From Acetobacteraceae bacterium (GTDB lineage: Bacteria > Pseudomonadota > Alphaproteobacteria > Acetobacterales > Acetobacteraceae), in assembly GCA_019237355.1 (NCBI GenBank), contig JAFAHH010000826.1, positions 1 through 21,617 on the forward strand: 21,617 bases of DNA, in the 5' to 3' direction. The notes under the pieces were generated by a model, which was not told where the DNA came from, searched no databases, and saw only the letters and a program-made list of their open reading frames with translations. A program made the position numbers and the translations under genes. Below are positions 1-6,964 of the stretch, piece after piece; the stretch's first letter is position 1, and every line of letters starts with the position of its first letter.

Positions 1-3000
1 CCCGCTGCAGATAGGGCGCTAGCACGCCATGCCGTGCGATCCCGACCGCCTGCATCATCCGGTGCGAGCCGATGGCGATTATATGGCCGGCCTCACCGAG
101 CGGGATCGCCGGCGCGCCAAGCCGCCCGGCGCCATAGGCCGCCATCGCCTGAACCATATTGCCAACGAAACTACGGTCCTGCGGCCGGGCAGGGTTCGGG
201 GTAAAGCCGGGCGCCTCGTCGCAGCACCAGACGATCACGTCGGCGGCGCGCTCGATCTCGGCCACCTTATAGCGGTCACGGACCTTCTTATACCCGGCGA
301 AATAGATCACCCGCGACCCGGCCGCCCGCAACGCGGCGCCAATGGAAAACAGCACCGCATTACCAAGCCCGCCCCCGACCAGCGCCACTGTGCTATTCGC
401 ATGAATCTCGGTCGGCGTTCCGGTTGGCCCCATCAACACCACGGGCTCACCAGGCTTGAGCAGGGCGCATAGATCCGAGCTGCCCCCCATCTCCAGCGCA
501 ATCACCGAAACCAGCCCCGCTCCAGGATCGGTCCAGGCGCCGGTCATCGCGAGCCCCTCCATCGCCAGCAGCGTCGCCCCGCCCGGCTCCTCGAGCCGCG
601 CCGCATGCATTTCGTAATTTTGCAGCCGATAGAACTGACCCGGCCGGAACGCCCGCGCTGCCGCCGGCGCCCGCACGACCACTTCGATAATGGTCGGCGT
701 CAGACGGTTTACCTCGTGAACCACAGGGGAGAGCCAATCCCGGCAAAGCGCGAGCAGCTCCCGCCCCGCGACCGGCGTCGGCTCCCGCGCCCCCAGCACC
801 CTTGATACGACGGGATACCCACGCTTGGCCCCACCCATGGCCTTCACGACATTGCCGAAGAAGCTCGGATGCAGGTCACCGAAGAAGCTTACGAACCGGC
901 CATCTCCGGCTCGGTGCATCAGAACATGCGTATGCGGCGGCTTGCTCACAGCGCGCTCCGGCACGACCCGCTCGCCTGTCTCATCCACGGCCTGGAAATA
1001 TTTGCCATCCAGCCGGATCCGGCGATCCTCGCGCGCCAGCACCGTATTGGGCTGGGTTCCCGCCGCCACCAAAATCGCCCGCGCGGGCAAAGTCACCTCG
1101 CTCCCATCCACGCGGCTCAGCTTCAGCCCGGCTGCATGCCCGAACCGATCCACCTCGACCGCCAACGGCGCCAGCCCTTCTGCGAATCGCAAGCCCTCTT
1201 CGAGGGCCTTTCCGATCTCCTCGTGGTTCGACGTGTAGGAAGGGGAGTCCGTCAGCTTGCGGCGATACGCGATAGTCACCCCGCCCCAGCTATCAAGCAG
1301 CTGCGCAAGCCGCGGTGCGCGCCCCTCGTGCGCGGCCCGGTCTCGCTCCGCCCGGATCGCCGCCGCATGGCCCAGAAATTCCGCCGCGATCTCGGCTTCT
1401 TCCTCGCTCCACCCGGCCCTGACCTCGGCCTCACCCCGTTCGCAAACCAGGGTGCGGTAGCGCAGCGCGAACTTCTCCACCTGCCGCACGTAATACGCCA
1501 GGCTTTCCGTCGCCGTATCGATCGCCGTCAGCCCCCCACCGATCACCACCACCGGCAACCGGATCTGCAGATTGGCGATTGACGACATCTTGGCCGCCCC
1601 AGTGAGCTGCAAAGCCATCAGGAAATCGCTCGCCTGGCGCACCCCTCGGGCCAAGCCATTCGGGATATCCAGTACCGTCGGCCGGCCGGCGCCCATGCAC
1701 AGGGCGATATGGTCAAACCCCATCGCCCAGGCGTCGTCCATGGTCAGAGTGCCGCCGAACCGCACGCCGCCGAAGGCGGCGAATTCCGGCCGCCGCTCAA
1801 GCAACAAGCGGATCAGTTTCAAATAATTCTTGTTCCAGCGGACTGTGATCCCGTATTCGGCCACGCCCCCAAACCCGGCCATCACCCGGTCGTCCAGATT
1901 TTCAAACAGGGTTTCGGCGTCCTGAATGGGGGTGGCCGGGTCGAAGCCGAGCGGCTCGATCTTCAGTCCATCGATCGCCACCACCGTATGGCCGTCATTC
2001 ATGAGGTGGTGCGCCAAGGTGAACCCGGCCGGGCCAAGCCCAACCACCAGCACCTTCCGGCCCGAATCCGGGCGGGGCAGGGGGCGGCGAATATCGAGCG
2101 GGTTCCACCTTGTCAGCAGCGAGTAGATCTCGAACCCCCAGGGCAGGGCGAGCACGTCCCGGAGGATACTTGTCTCGGCCTGAGGAATGTCGACTGGGTC
2201 CTGCTTCTGATAGATGCAGCCCTTCATGCAGTCGTTGCAGATCCGATGACCCGTCGCCGCCATCATCGGGTTATCGACGGCAATCGCTGCGAAAGCGCCG
2301 ACCGCGTAACCCTGCGCCCGCAACGTGTGCATCTCGCTGATCTTCTCATCCAGCGGGCACCCGGCCAGCGTGATCCCGAACGGATTTTTCGCGAACGCGC
2401 CGGTTTTGCGATCCTTCAGCCCCTTGCTGCAGGAATCCTTCCCCTGGGTGTGGCACCAGATGCAGTAATTCATCTGGTCGAGCGCTTGCTGGGTATTCAT
2501 GCCCGGGTCGGTCAGGCCGAACCCATCGCGGTGCCGCCAATCGTGCTCGGGCCAGCGCATCATCGTAACGCCATCGCGCTCGATCGTCTCGACCGGAACG
2601 AGATGCTGAAAGTCCAGCCGGTGGGGAACTTTGAATAAGGTGCCGCCCTTATGCGCGGCGTGGCCGGGTTCGGTCAGGGTCGCCCAAGCCGCATAGCGCA
2701 AGGCTAGGTCGAGCGCCTCGGCGTCGCCTGCCTTCTCCCACTTGGCAACGGCATGCGCGAAGGCAAGCTCGGTTAGGGGGCCGCCGATTCGCGCCTCAAG
2801 CGCTGCACGGAGCTGCCCCCCATCAAAGCCGGAGGGATCCGGATATTTCTTTACCGCCTGGCGCTGGATGAAGAGGCGCTTGCAGGCGTGGATCGGATCG
2901 AGCGCCTGAGTCTGGGCCGTAAGCGCGGCGGTCTCCGCCTCGATGCCAAACAGGCCGGCGACGAAACCATCGAGATGCGGGCCCAGCGCGACCACCAGTT

Positions 3001-3229
3001 CGCCTTCCGCCTTCGGATCCAGCGCCTCTGGCTTCGCCCGCGCCGCCATAAGCCGGGTGTGCAGCTCTGGCTCAGCCCCCGCCAGGCCGACCAGGAAGCA
3101 CTTGTCCAGCCGCACCAGGCCCTCACGCGTTGCGAGCTCGGGAAAAGAGAAGCCGTAGCCAAGTTGATGCCCAAGTGGATATGTCGTCGCGTCCATCAGA
3201 CCTGCTGCATCAGGGGTTGAGAGGTCCAT
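1..3229 (-). CDS. Large FAD/NAD(P)-dependent Fe-S oxidoreductase, GltD-like module fused to PyrK/FNR-like module (3' end outside window)
   Basis: A continuous minus-strand frame of 1076 codons runs off the left edge. The chosen ATG at 3229 has GGAG four bases upstream. Residues 1-250 form an N-terminal region I do not recognise. Cysteines follow at 256, 259, 267 and 291 and again at 331, 334 and 338 (CNDCMKGC), as expected for Fe-S ligands in the N-terminus of GltD/NfnB-type enzymes. A first dinucleotide fold has GLGPAG at 397-402, and a second has VIGGGLTAIDTA around 562-574. From about 830 a ferredoxin-reductase-like module begins (RPGQFYRLQNYE at 862-873, VALVGGGLGNAVL at 948-960), resembling PyrK or NfnA. 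The whole looks like both halves of an electron-transferring flavoenzyme in one chain, probably cytosolic because no signal peptide is visible. The physiological partner and substrate are unknown. Large plus-strand frames opposite it are shadows. Confidence 0.88.
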   Translation of the reverse strand, partial: MDLSTPDAAGLMDATTYPLGHQLGYGFSFPELATREGLVRLDKCFLVGLAGAEPELHTRLMAARAKPEALDPKAEGELVVALGPHLDGFVAGLFGIEAETAALTAQTQALDPIHACKRLFIQRQAVKKYPDPSGFDGGQLRAALEARIGGPLTELAFAHAVAKWEKAGDAEALDLALRYAAWATLTEPGHAAHKGGTLFKVPHRLDFQHLVPVETIERDGVTMMRWPEHDWRHRDGFGLTDPGMNTQQALDQMNYCIWCHTQGKDSCSKGLKDRKTGAFAKNPFGITLAGCPLDEKISEMHTLRAQGYAVGAFAAIAVDNPMMAATGHRICNDCMKGCIYQKQDPVDIPQAETSILRDVLALPWGFEIYSLLTRWNPLDIRRPLPRPDSGRKVLVVGLGPAGFTLAHHLMNDGHTVVAIDGLKIEPLGFDPATPIQDAETLFENLDDRVMAGFGGVAEYGITVRWNKNYLKLIRLLLERRPEFAAFGGVRFGGTLTMDDAWAMGFDHIALCMGAGRPTVLDIPNGLARGVRQASDFLMALQLTGAAKMSSIANLQIRLPVVVIGGGLTAIDTATESLAYYVRQVEKFALRYRTLVCERGEAEVRAGWSEEEAEIAAEFLGHAAAIRAERDRAAHEGRAPRLAQLLDSWGGVTIAYRRKLTDSPSYTSNHEEIGKALEEGLRFAEGLAPLAVEVDRFGHAAGLKLSRVDGSEVTLPARAILVAAGTQPNTVLAREDRRIRLDGKYFQAVDETGERVVPERAVSKPPHTHVLMHRAGDGRFVSFFGDLHPSFFGNVVKAMGGAKRGYPVVSRVLGAREPTPVAGRELLALCRDWLSPVVHEVNRLTPTIIEVVVRAPAAARAFRPGQFYRLQNYEMHAARLEEPGGATLLAMEGLAMTGAWTDPGAGLVSVIALEMGGSSDLCALLKPGEPVVLMGPTGTPTEIHANSTVALVGGGLGNAVLFSIGAALRAAGSRVIYFAGYKKVRDRYKVAEIERAADVIVWCCDEAPGFTPNPARPQDRSFVGNMVQAMAAYGAGRLGAPAIPLGEAGHIIAIGSHRMMQAVGIARHGVLAPYLQR

Positions 3230-3692
3230 GGCGCTCCGGCTGCTGTACGAAGCCTCGGGTGCGCCGAACCTGTATATAGGGGCGCATGCCACAGCTTGAG
3301 CGGTCGCGTCCAGGCCCGGCTTTGCCCTTCCATGCACTTCAGGCGTGCACGACCCGCAGCCCGTCGCCGGGAGCGCTTTGGTTCCGGCCGGGTCCGATCT
3401 TGCTCCCCATGACGCGGCCCAGCAAGCCAATCATCCCGCACGGGCTGTTTTGGAGAACCGCTTGCTGCGCGCCTGCTCTCGAGTAATCCATCCTTTCCCG
3501 CCTAGCTGGGAGCAGCGCTGGGCGAGCACTTAGGCGTTGAAGCAGATTTGGGTTCCAAGCGGTTCCTCTACTCCGGCTGAGAGGTCCTAGGACACGAATC
3601 AGTGACCCCTACGTACCTCTCACTCCGTTCATCCCTTGCGGATCGGCCATATGTTTCTAGACCGTAACATCGTGGGCGCGCCTCTAGCCCGC
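3230..3692. other. Intergenic stretch, no gene recognised
   Basis: About 460 bases separate the oxidoreductase start from the end of the next minus-strand gene. Short frames on both strands lack a convincing ribosome-binding site or any family I know. A TATATA at 3271-3276 could be a -10 box for the oxidoreductase, but no good -35 box sits at the right distance. The stretch may hold decayed coding sequence. Confidence 0.5.
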
Positions 3693-4427
3693 TCAGCCCC
3701 GTTCAGCTCGGCGCCACGGCACAGCAGGTGGCGGGTCAGCCCCGGCATCGACGGCGTCGGCAGGCGTCCCGATCGGCTGCCCCAGTTGCGGGGGCGAAGC
3801 GGGCCAACGTTCCGCGCCTGCTCCAGGAGGTGACTCGAGGTGTGCATGCCAAGGCCCGGCGGCAGCGGCTGCCCCATCGCCGAGGCCGACCCCGTCAGGC
3901 GAGAGAGACGCCCCGCCCCGCGGCCGCATCCCCCGCCGGGGGCGCTCCTCGCGTCGGGGCGCCAAAACCTCCAGCCCAGCCCGAATCCCGAGCATGCGGC
4001 ACAACGGGCGCAGCATGTGGCCCGCCTGAGGCGACCCGGCCAGCAGCGCCCTCATCTCCGGATCAGCCAGCAGGTGCTCCATCTGCCCCGCAAAGGCCGC
4101 CGACTCCGGCGCAAGCCGAAGCAGCCAGCCAAAGTCGCGCGGCGCCCGGTACGGCGGAGGCAAGCCCGGCAGGCCGGGCAGTTGCGGCAAACTCTCAGCC
4201 GCGCCGCGAGGGGACGGCGCTGCCGGAAGCCGGCCGGCGCGGAAATCCGCGACCAGCTTTTCAAACCGCACGGCCAGCCGCCGCAGCCGCGTCCAGGCCA
4301 AGAAAAGCAGCGGCACATTCGTCCGGTCCTTGGCCATGCGCGCCGCCAGCGCCTCGCACAGCCCGGCGAGGGTCAGGCCCAGGCGGTGCGAAAGGCTTGT
4401 TGCGGGTTGAGAGGTGGCAAGGGACAT
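3693..4427 (-). CDS. Acetobacteraceae-type conserved hypothetical protein, possibly frameshifted at its C-terminus
   Basis: The frame gives 244 residues from ATG 4427. An in-frame TTG two codons earlier is less likely. The N-terminal half carries an amphipathic Leu/Arg-rich helix region (LFLAWTRLRRLAVRFEKL), a Pro-rich linker, and the block HLLADPEMRALLAGSPQAG followed by LRPLCRMLGI. I associate this pattern with a multicopy hypothetical family of Acetobacteraceae; no function is known to me. No signal peptide or strong membrane segment is visible. After about residue 150 the frame becomes low-complexity Arg/Gly/Ala. An overlapping minus frame (3629-3877) reads more protein-like there (PLPPGLGMHTSSHL, then GPLRPRNWG), so a frameshift near 3900-3960 in GC-rich runs is possible. 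Family call moderate, C-terminus uncertain. Confidence 0.6.
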   Translation of the reverse strand: MSLATSQPATSLSHRLGLTLAGLCEALAARMAKDRTNVPLLFLAWTRLRRLAVRFEKLVADFRAGRLPAAPSPRGAAESLPQLPGLPGLPPPYRAPRDFGWLLRLAPESAAFAGQMEHLLADPEMRALLAGSPQAGHMLRPLCRMLGIRAGLEVLAPRREERPRRGMRPRGGASLSPDGVGLGDGAAAAAGPWHAHLESPPGAGAERWPASPPQLGQPIGTPADAVDAGADPPPAVPWRRAERG

Positions 4428-4464
4428 GAACAAATTTAGAACACAAAATACCTTCAGTTGTCAA
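4428..4464 (-). promoter_or_regulatory. Sigma-70-type promoter predicted to give a leaderless mRNA
   Basis: On the minus strand a perfect TTGACA (4464-4459) is followed by an 18-base spacer and TCTAAA (4440-4435), matching TATAAT at four of six positions. The predicted transcription start is 7-8 bases downstream, at about 4427-4428, which is the A of the chosen ATG. No Shine-Dalgarno sequence precedes that ATG. This fits a leaderless transcript. Seen in sequence; transcription is inferred. Confidence 0.55.
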
Positions 4465-4469
4465 GACCC

Positions 4470-4519
4470 AGAGCGCGATCGCTTGAGGCGGAAATCGTCG
4501 GAAGCGTGAATCGCGCTCT
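4470..4519. repeat. Type I intergenic palindrome, short form, copy 1
   Basis: The 50-bp unit is bounded by a perfect 10-bp inverted repeat, AGAGCGCGAT and ATCGCGCTCT. The core carries the family words CTTGAGGCGG, TCGTCGGAA and GTGAATCGCG. It lies just upstream of the minus-strand promoter of the preceding gene. Related copies occur at 11930, 11996, 14089, 16829, 18699 and 19727. Confidence 0.85.
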
Positions 4520-4525
4520 CAGCCA

Positions 4526-4546
4526 AAGCGCGATCGCTTGAGGCGG
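4526..4546. repeat. Type I palindrome, left half only
   Basis: Seven bases after the complete copy, AAGCGCGATCGCTTGAGGCG repeats the left arm. The right arm (GCCTGAATCGCGCTCT type) is absent, and unrelated sequence starts at about 4547. This looks like a truncation or insertion junction at the edge of the accessory stretch. Confidence 0.65.
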
Positions 4547-5560
4547 GGAGACGGAGTGGGCTTGTTGATTGGCCTTCGGTCCGGCGGGTCGCATCGCGGA
4601 TGGTTGCGATTACGTAGCTTGGTCGAGCCCCTGCGGTCGATGGGCGTCGAGCTTGTGCTTCTGGTCCGAGTGAAGGGTTGGAAATCGGCCACTCATCGAG
4701 GAGTGGGGAAGTCACGCGGCTGGCCCGGAAGCGGCTCGCAGCGCTGGCATCCGAGGCGCGGCTTCGATAGGTTGCCGTTACCGCTTCGCCCGATGCCCAT
4801 ACGGAAGACCCAGACGCCTACGGTTGGCCCACCGTTACGTCTCTTTCAATGCGAAGCTGGGTCACCCGAACACGGTTTCTTTCGACAATCTATATCGAAT
4901 TGAGCAGCGGGAGCTGCTCCGCCGCGAGCTGTACCACCACTTCGGCGAGGGCCCGGCGATTGCCGACGGAACAGCCAGATATCACCCTGATACGGAATGT
5001 CCTCCGCCAACTAAGGGCGGGCAAAGGCAACCGTGGACGTAGAAGGCCAGTGTCTCTGGTTTCTGCTGCAAGTTAATGCCGTCGTTCGTGCGAGCGATCG
5101 TGGCGTTGATCGATTGGTCAGTCCGCTTCCCCTTCTCCTCCGTTACCGTGTTACAAATGGCGGCGATATCATTTCCAATCTCCGCGACCTTATTACTTAT
5201 CGCCGAAACATCGTCCGGCGCTCTCATCCCCTCACCCCGCGACTCATCCAATTGCGGGGAAAGGTTCAGGTCTTCACGCCATCGCGTCTCCCTCCCCCTC
5301 AGGAGCCTGACCTCGTTTTGCAAGTCCGCCCCCGGCCTCATTTTCCATGTCGCCTGACAAATGGCTTCATCGCTGAATCCGGCTAGCAGAAGCATTCCAT
5401 GACACGCCGTCCACGCGGACTCAAATGGCATCAGCTTTGCGATCCAGCCGGTAATCGAGGAGATCGGGACCTTGTTCGGGCACCGTGAAACTCGCGTTCG
5501 ACCCCTCCCTCTCTTAGCCTGGGGTTTTACAAGGGGTAGAGCCGGGCTCCTCCCTTGCCC
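4547..5560. other. About 1 kb without a confident gene, possibly decayed coding DNA
   Basis: Composition is less GC-rich than the flanking genes. A plus-strand frame near 4791-5042 reads RYVSFNAKLGHPNTV and EQRELLRRELYHHFGEG, which looks protein-like but lacks a credible start and matches nothing I know. The minus frame at 4982-5431 is listed separately. No transposase or integrase signature was recognised. Confidence 0.4.
4982..5431 (-). CDS. Hypothetical ORF, possible coiled coil
   Basis: The frame encodes 149 residues from ATG 5431 with no clear Shine-Dalgarno sequence. The middle reads like a soluble helical protein (APDDVSAISNKVAEIGNDIA, then a Thr/Lys/Glu-rich stretch ending NDGINLQQ), with spacing of Ile/Val/Ala that suggests a coiled coil. 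The N-terminus has MLLLAGFSDEAIC. I recognise no family. It overlaps the end of the unexplained plus-strand frame at 4791-5042. It could be a genuine accessory gene, a fragment or chance. Confidence 0.3.
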   Translation of the reverse strand: MPFESAWTACHGMLLLAGFSDEAICQATWKMRPGADLQNEVRLLRGRETRWREDLNLSPQLDESRGEGMRAPDDVSAISNKVAEIGNDIAAICNTVTEEKGKRTDQSINATIARTNDGINLQQKPETLAFYVHGCLCPPLVGGGHSVSG

Positions 5561-5564
5561 GCTC

Positions 5565-5753
5565 TAGCAGTTTGCTGAAAAAGGAAGGCCAGGGCTCTGC
5601 CCTGGACCCGCTGGGGCCGAAAGGCCCCAGACCCCACCTACTAAGTCATTGGATTGCAAAGGCTCTGCCTTTGCTGGGGTCCAGGGGCAAAGCCCCTGGC
5701 CTTCTTTCGTTGCTTTACGAATACCGACTTCAGCGTTTTTCCGCAGCCTGCTA
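5565..5753. mobile_element. MITE-like element with terminal inverted repeats, target duplication and four internal hairpins
   Basis: The ends are imperfect 18-bp inverted repeats: TAGCAGTTTGCTGAAAAA at 5565-5582, and TAGCAGGCTGCGGAAAAA read on the minus strand at 5753-5736 (15 of 18 identical). GCTC flanks both sides (5561-5564 and 5754-5757), consistent with a 4-bp target duplication. Inside are four hairpins: 5589-5605 (CCAGGGC/GCCCTGG, loop TCT), 5611-5630 (CTGGGGCC/GGCCCCAG, loop GAAA), 5656-5674 (GCAAAGGC/GCCTTTGC, loop TCT) and 5681-5699 (CCAGGGGC/GCCCCTGG, loop AAA). GAAGGCC at 5584 and GGCCTTC at 5698 also pair. There is no transposase gene, so any movement would need enzyme from a related IS elsewhere. 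Confidence 0.7.
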
Positions 5754-5877
5754 GCTCTTTTTAGGGGAGATCGAGCGGGTCCGTTCCAGGAAGCGCACCG
5801 CCTTCGCCAAGCAAAAATTTTTTGATTCTATTTGTATGCATTTGCCTAACGCGCTGAGTTTTAAGCGTTTCGTACGT

Positions 5878-5906
5878 TTGTGTGTGGTTGCGTTTGCCGA
5901 TAAAAA
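5878..5906 (+). promoter_or_regulatory. Weak candidate promoter for the tandem RNA and surface protein gene
   Basis: TTGTGT (5878-5883), a 17-base spacer and TAAAAA (5901-5906) lie in an AT-rich patch. The predicted start near 5913 would place the first RNA copy (5924) almost at the 5' end of the transcript. The -35 match is poor, so this is tentative. Confidence 0.3.
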
Positions 5907-5923
5907 ATTCGTAAGCTCGGCAT

Positions 5924-5993
5924 CTACGGTTTTTAGCCTCCCAAAATGATTGGGGCCAACTGCGAACCGGTTTAAGGTCGCAACGAACCGTGG
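5924..5993 (+). ncRNA. Candidate structured cis-regulatory RNA, tandem copy 1
   Basis: The 70-nt unit is closed by P1, CTACGGTT (5924-5931) with AACCGTGG (5986-5993), including one T-G pair. Inside, P2 pairs TCCCAA with TTGGGG around loop AATGA. P3 pairs TGCGAACC with GGTCGCA around loop GGTTTAA with one bulged A. Single-stranded joints TTTAGCC, CCAAC and AACG look conserved. This is a three-way junction in the 5' leader of the gene at 6109. I cannot match it to a riboswitch class I know. Confidence 0.65.
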
Positions 5994-5999
5994 CCGTAC

Positions 6000-6069
6000 C
6001 TACAGCTTTTAGCCCCCGAAGAATGTTGGGGCCAACTGCGAACCGGTTTAAGGTCGCAACGAGCTGTAG
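6000..6069 (+). ncRNA. Candidate structured cis-regulatory RNA, tandem copy 2
   Basis: This copy is exactly 76 bases after copy 1, and the enclosed part is again exactly 54 nt. P1 is CTACAGCT (6000-6007) with AGCTGTAG (6062-6069), a perfect 8-bp helix. Relative to copy 1, a G-C pair has become A-T, a T-A pair has become C-G, and a T-G wobble has become T-A, so pairing is kept while sequence changes. P2 (CCCCGA with TTGGGG) also changes consistently. The P3 region is identical between copies. The copy ends 30 bases before the Shine-Dalgarno of the next gene (AAGGAGGT at 6095-6102). Confidence 0.65.
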
Positions 6070-6108
6070 TCGCTAATCACAACACGTCAAACCTTAAGGA
6101 GGTTACTG

Positions 6109-6825
6109 ATGAGGAAGACCCTCAAGGTCGGCCCCTTGGCCGCCGTGTTCACGTTTAGTTCTCTAGCCTTAAGCCCTCTTGCCCACGCCCAACTCCCGCC
6201 GCCAGACCCGATCTTCGATCTGGCTCAGGTTCACTCCGGTCCTCTCTCTTCGTACCAGTTCTTCACGACGAGCTTCACCGCCAACACTACGAATGAGACT
6301 GTGTCGTTCGCTTTCCGGGAGGTTCCCAAGTTCTTCGCCTTCGACGATGTGTCGGTTACGGCGCGGGGGAGTAACCTCAATCTGCTTGCCGACCCTGGCT
6401 TCGAGTCTGCTGTCGTAGGTACGAACGTTCCGGCGGGTTGGACGAGGTTTATCCAACCGGTTGATGTGACGGCGATTGGGGTGGTCGCGTCGGCTACGCA
6501 GCCTGGAGGGTGCCCTCCCAACGGTCCGCATAGCGGCAGTCAGTTCTGGTGTGATGGCTCCGTCGAGGGCTATGACGGTCTGTCTCAGACACTCCCGACT
6601 GTCGTCGGCCAGACCTACGATGTCGGTTTCTGGCTGGCGGATAATTCAGGTCAACCTGTGGCCAATCCAACGATTGACGCACTGGTGTATGCGACAAATG
6701 GCCTTCCACAGGGAACTGAACCCTTTAACGCGGTCGAGCCGCGTTCTGTCGCTCTCCTGGGCTTCGGCCTTCTGGGGCTTGGGTTTGTGAGTTGGTACCG
6801 GCGTCCTGAGTCTGACGACTCGTAG
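6109..6825 (+). CDS. Secreted surface protein with degenerate PEP-CTERM tail
   Basis: The product is 238 residues. A strong AAGGAGGT sits six bases before the ATG. A signal peptide is evident (residues 1-28, ending AHAQ). Residues 50-86 read like the end of one beta-sandwich domain (FAFREVPKFFAFDDVSVT). From about 90, NLLADPGFE followed by WTRF, LSQTLPTVVGQTYDVGFWLA resembles the galactose-binding-like domains common in PEP-CTERM proteins. Cys135 and Cys148 may form a disulfide. The tail (residues 209-232) has VEPRS, a hydrophobic span (VALLGFGLLGLGFVSW) and YRR. This is the PEP-CTERM layout, but the usual VPEP box lacks its first proline and an extra PESDDS follows the arginines. An exosortase should exist elsewhere if it is processed. 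The tandem RNA lies directly upstream, and a perfect terminator follows. Confidence 0.75.
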   Translation: MRKTLKVGPLAAVFTFSSLALSPLAHAQLPPPDPIFDLAQVHSGPLSSYQFFTTSFTANTTNETVSFAFREVPKFFAFDDVSVTARGSNLNLLADPGFESAVVGTNVPAGWTRFIQPVDVTAIGVVASATQPGGCPPNGPHSGSQFWCDGSVEGYDGLSQTLPTVVGQTYDVGFWLADNSGQPVANPTIDALVYATNGLPQGTEPFNAVEPRSVALLGFGLLGLGFVSWYRRPESDDS

Positions 6826-6835
6826 GCTCCGGTGA

Positions 6836-6867
6836 CAAGGCGGCATTCAAACTGCCGCCTTGCTTTT
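6836..6867 (+). terminator. Rho-independent terminator
   Basis: CAAGGCGGCA (6836-6845) and TGCCGCCTTG (6853-6862) form a perfect 10-bp stem with a 7-base loop, followed by CTTTT. It begins 10 bases after the stop codon of the PEP-CTERM-like gene, so that gene with its leader RNA appears to be a single transcription unit. Confidence 0.85.
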
Positions 6868-6964
6868 GCGAGCTGCACCATGACGCAGATGCGGTGAGGG
6901 AGCTTGTACGTTTTCCTTGCTGCGGTCTGAATAACCAACCACGTTGATCTATGGGAGGAGGGGT

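Noticed and set aside
2449..2466. CIWCH in the oxidoreductase as a c-type heme site
   Set aside because: The protein has no signal peptide and the surrounding cysteines match Fe-S ligand spacing of GltD-like enzymes; the CxxCH pattern is probably coincidental.
1709..2638. A 309-codon plus-strand frame opposite the large oxidoreductase
   Set aside because: It is the shadow of a GC-rich gene: the minus-strand frame is uninterrupted for 1076 codons with clear cofactor motifs, while the plus frame has no domain or ribosome-binding site.
3629..3770. MPGLTRHLL-like peptide resembling translated alphaproteobacterial intergenic repeats
   Set aside because: Only one short match is present and I cannot define repeat boundaries, so it is not listed as a repeat.
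5924..6069. The tandem units as a CRISPR array or integron attC pair
   Set aside because: There are only two units with almost no spacer, the differences lie in pairing arms rather than spacers, and no GTTRRRY/RYYYAAC core pair is present. The downstream ribosome-binding site fits a leader RNA better.
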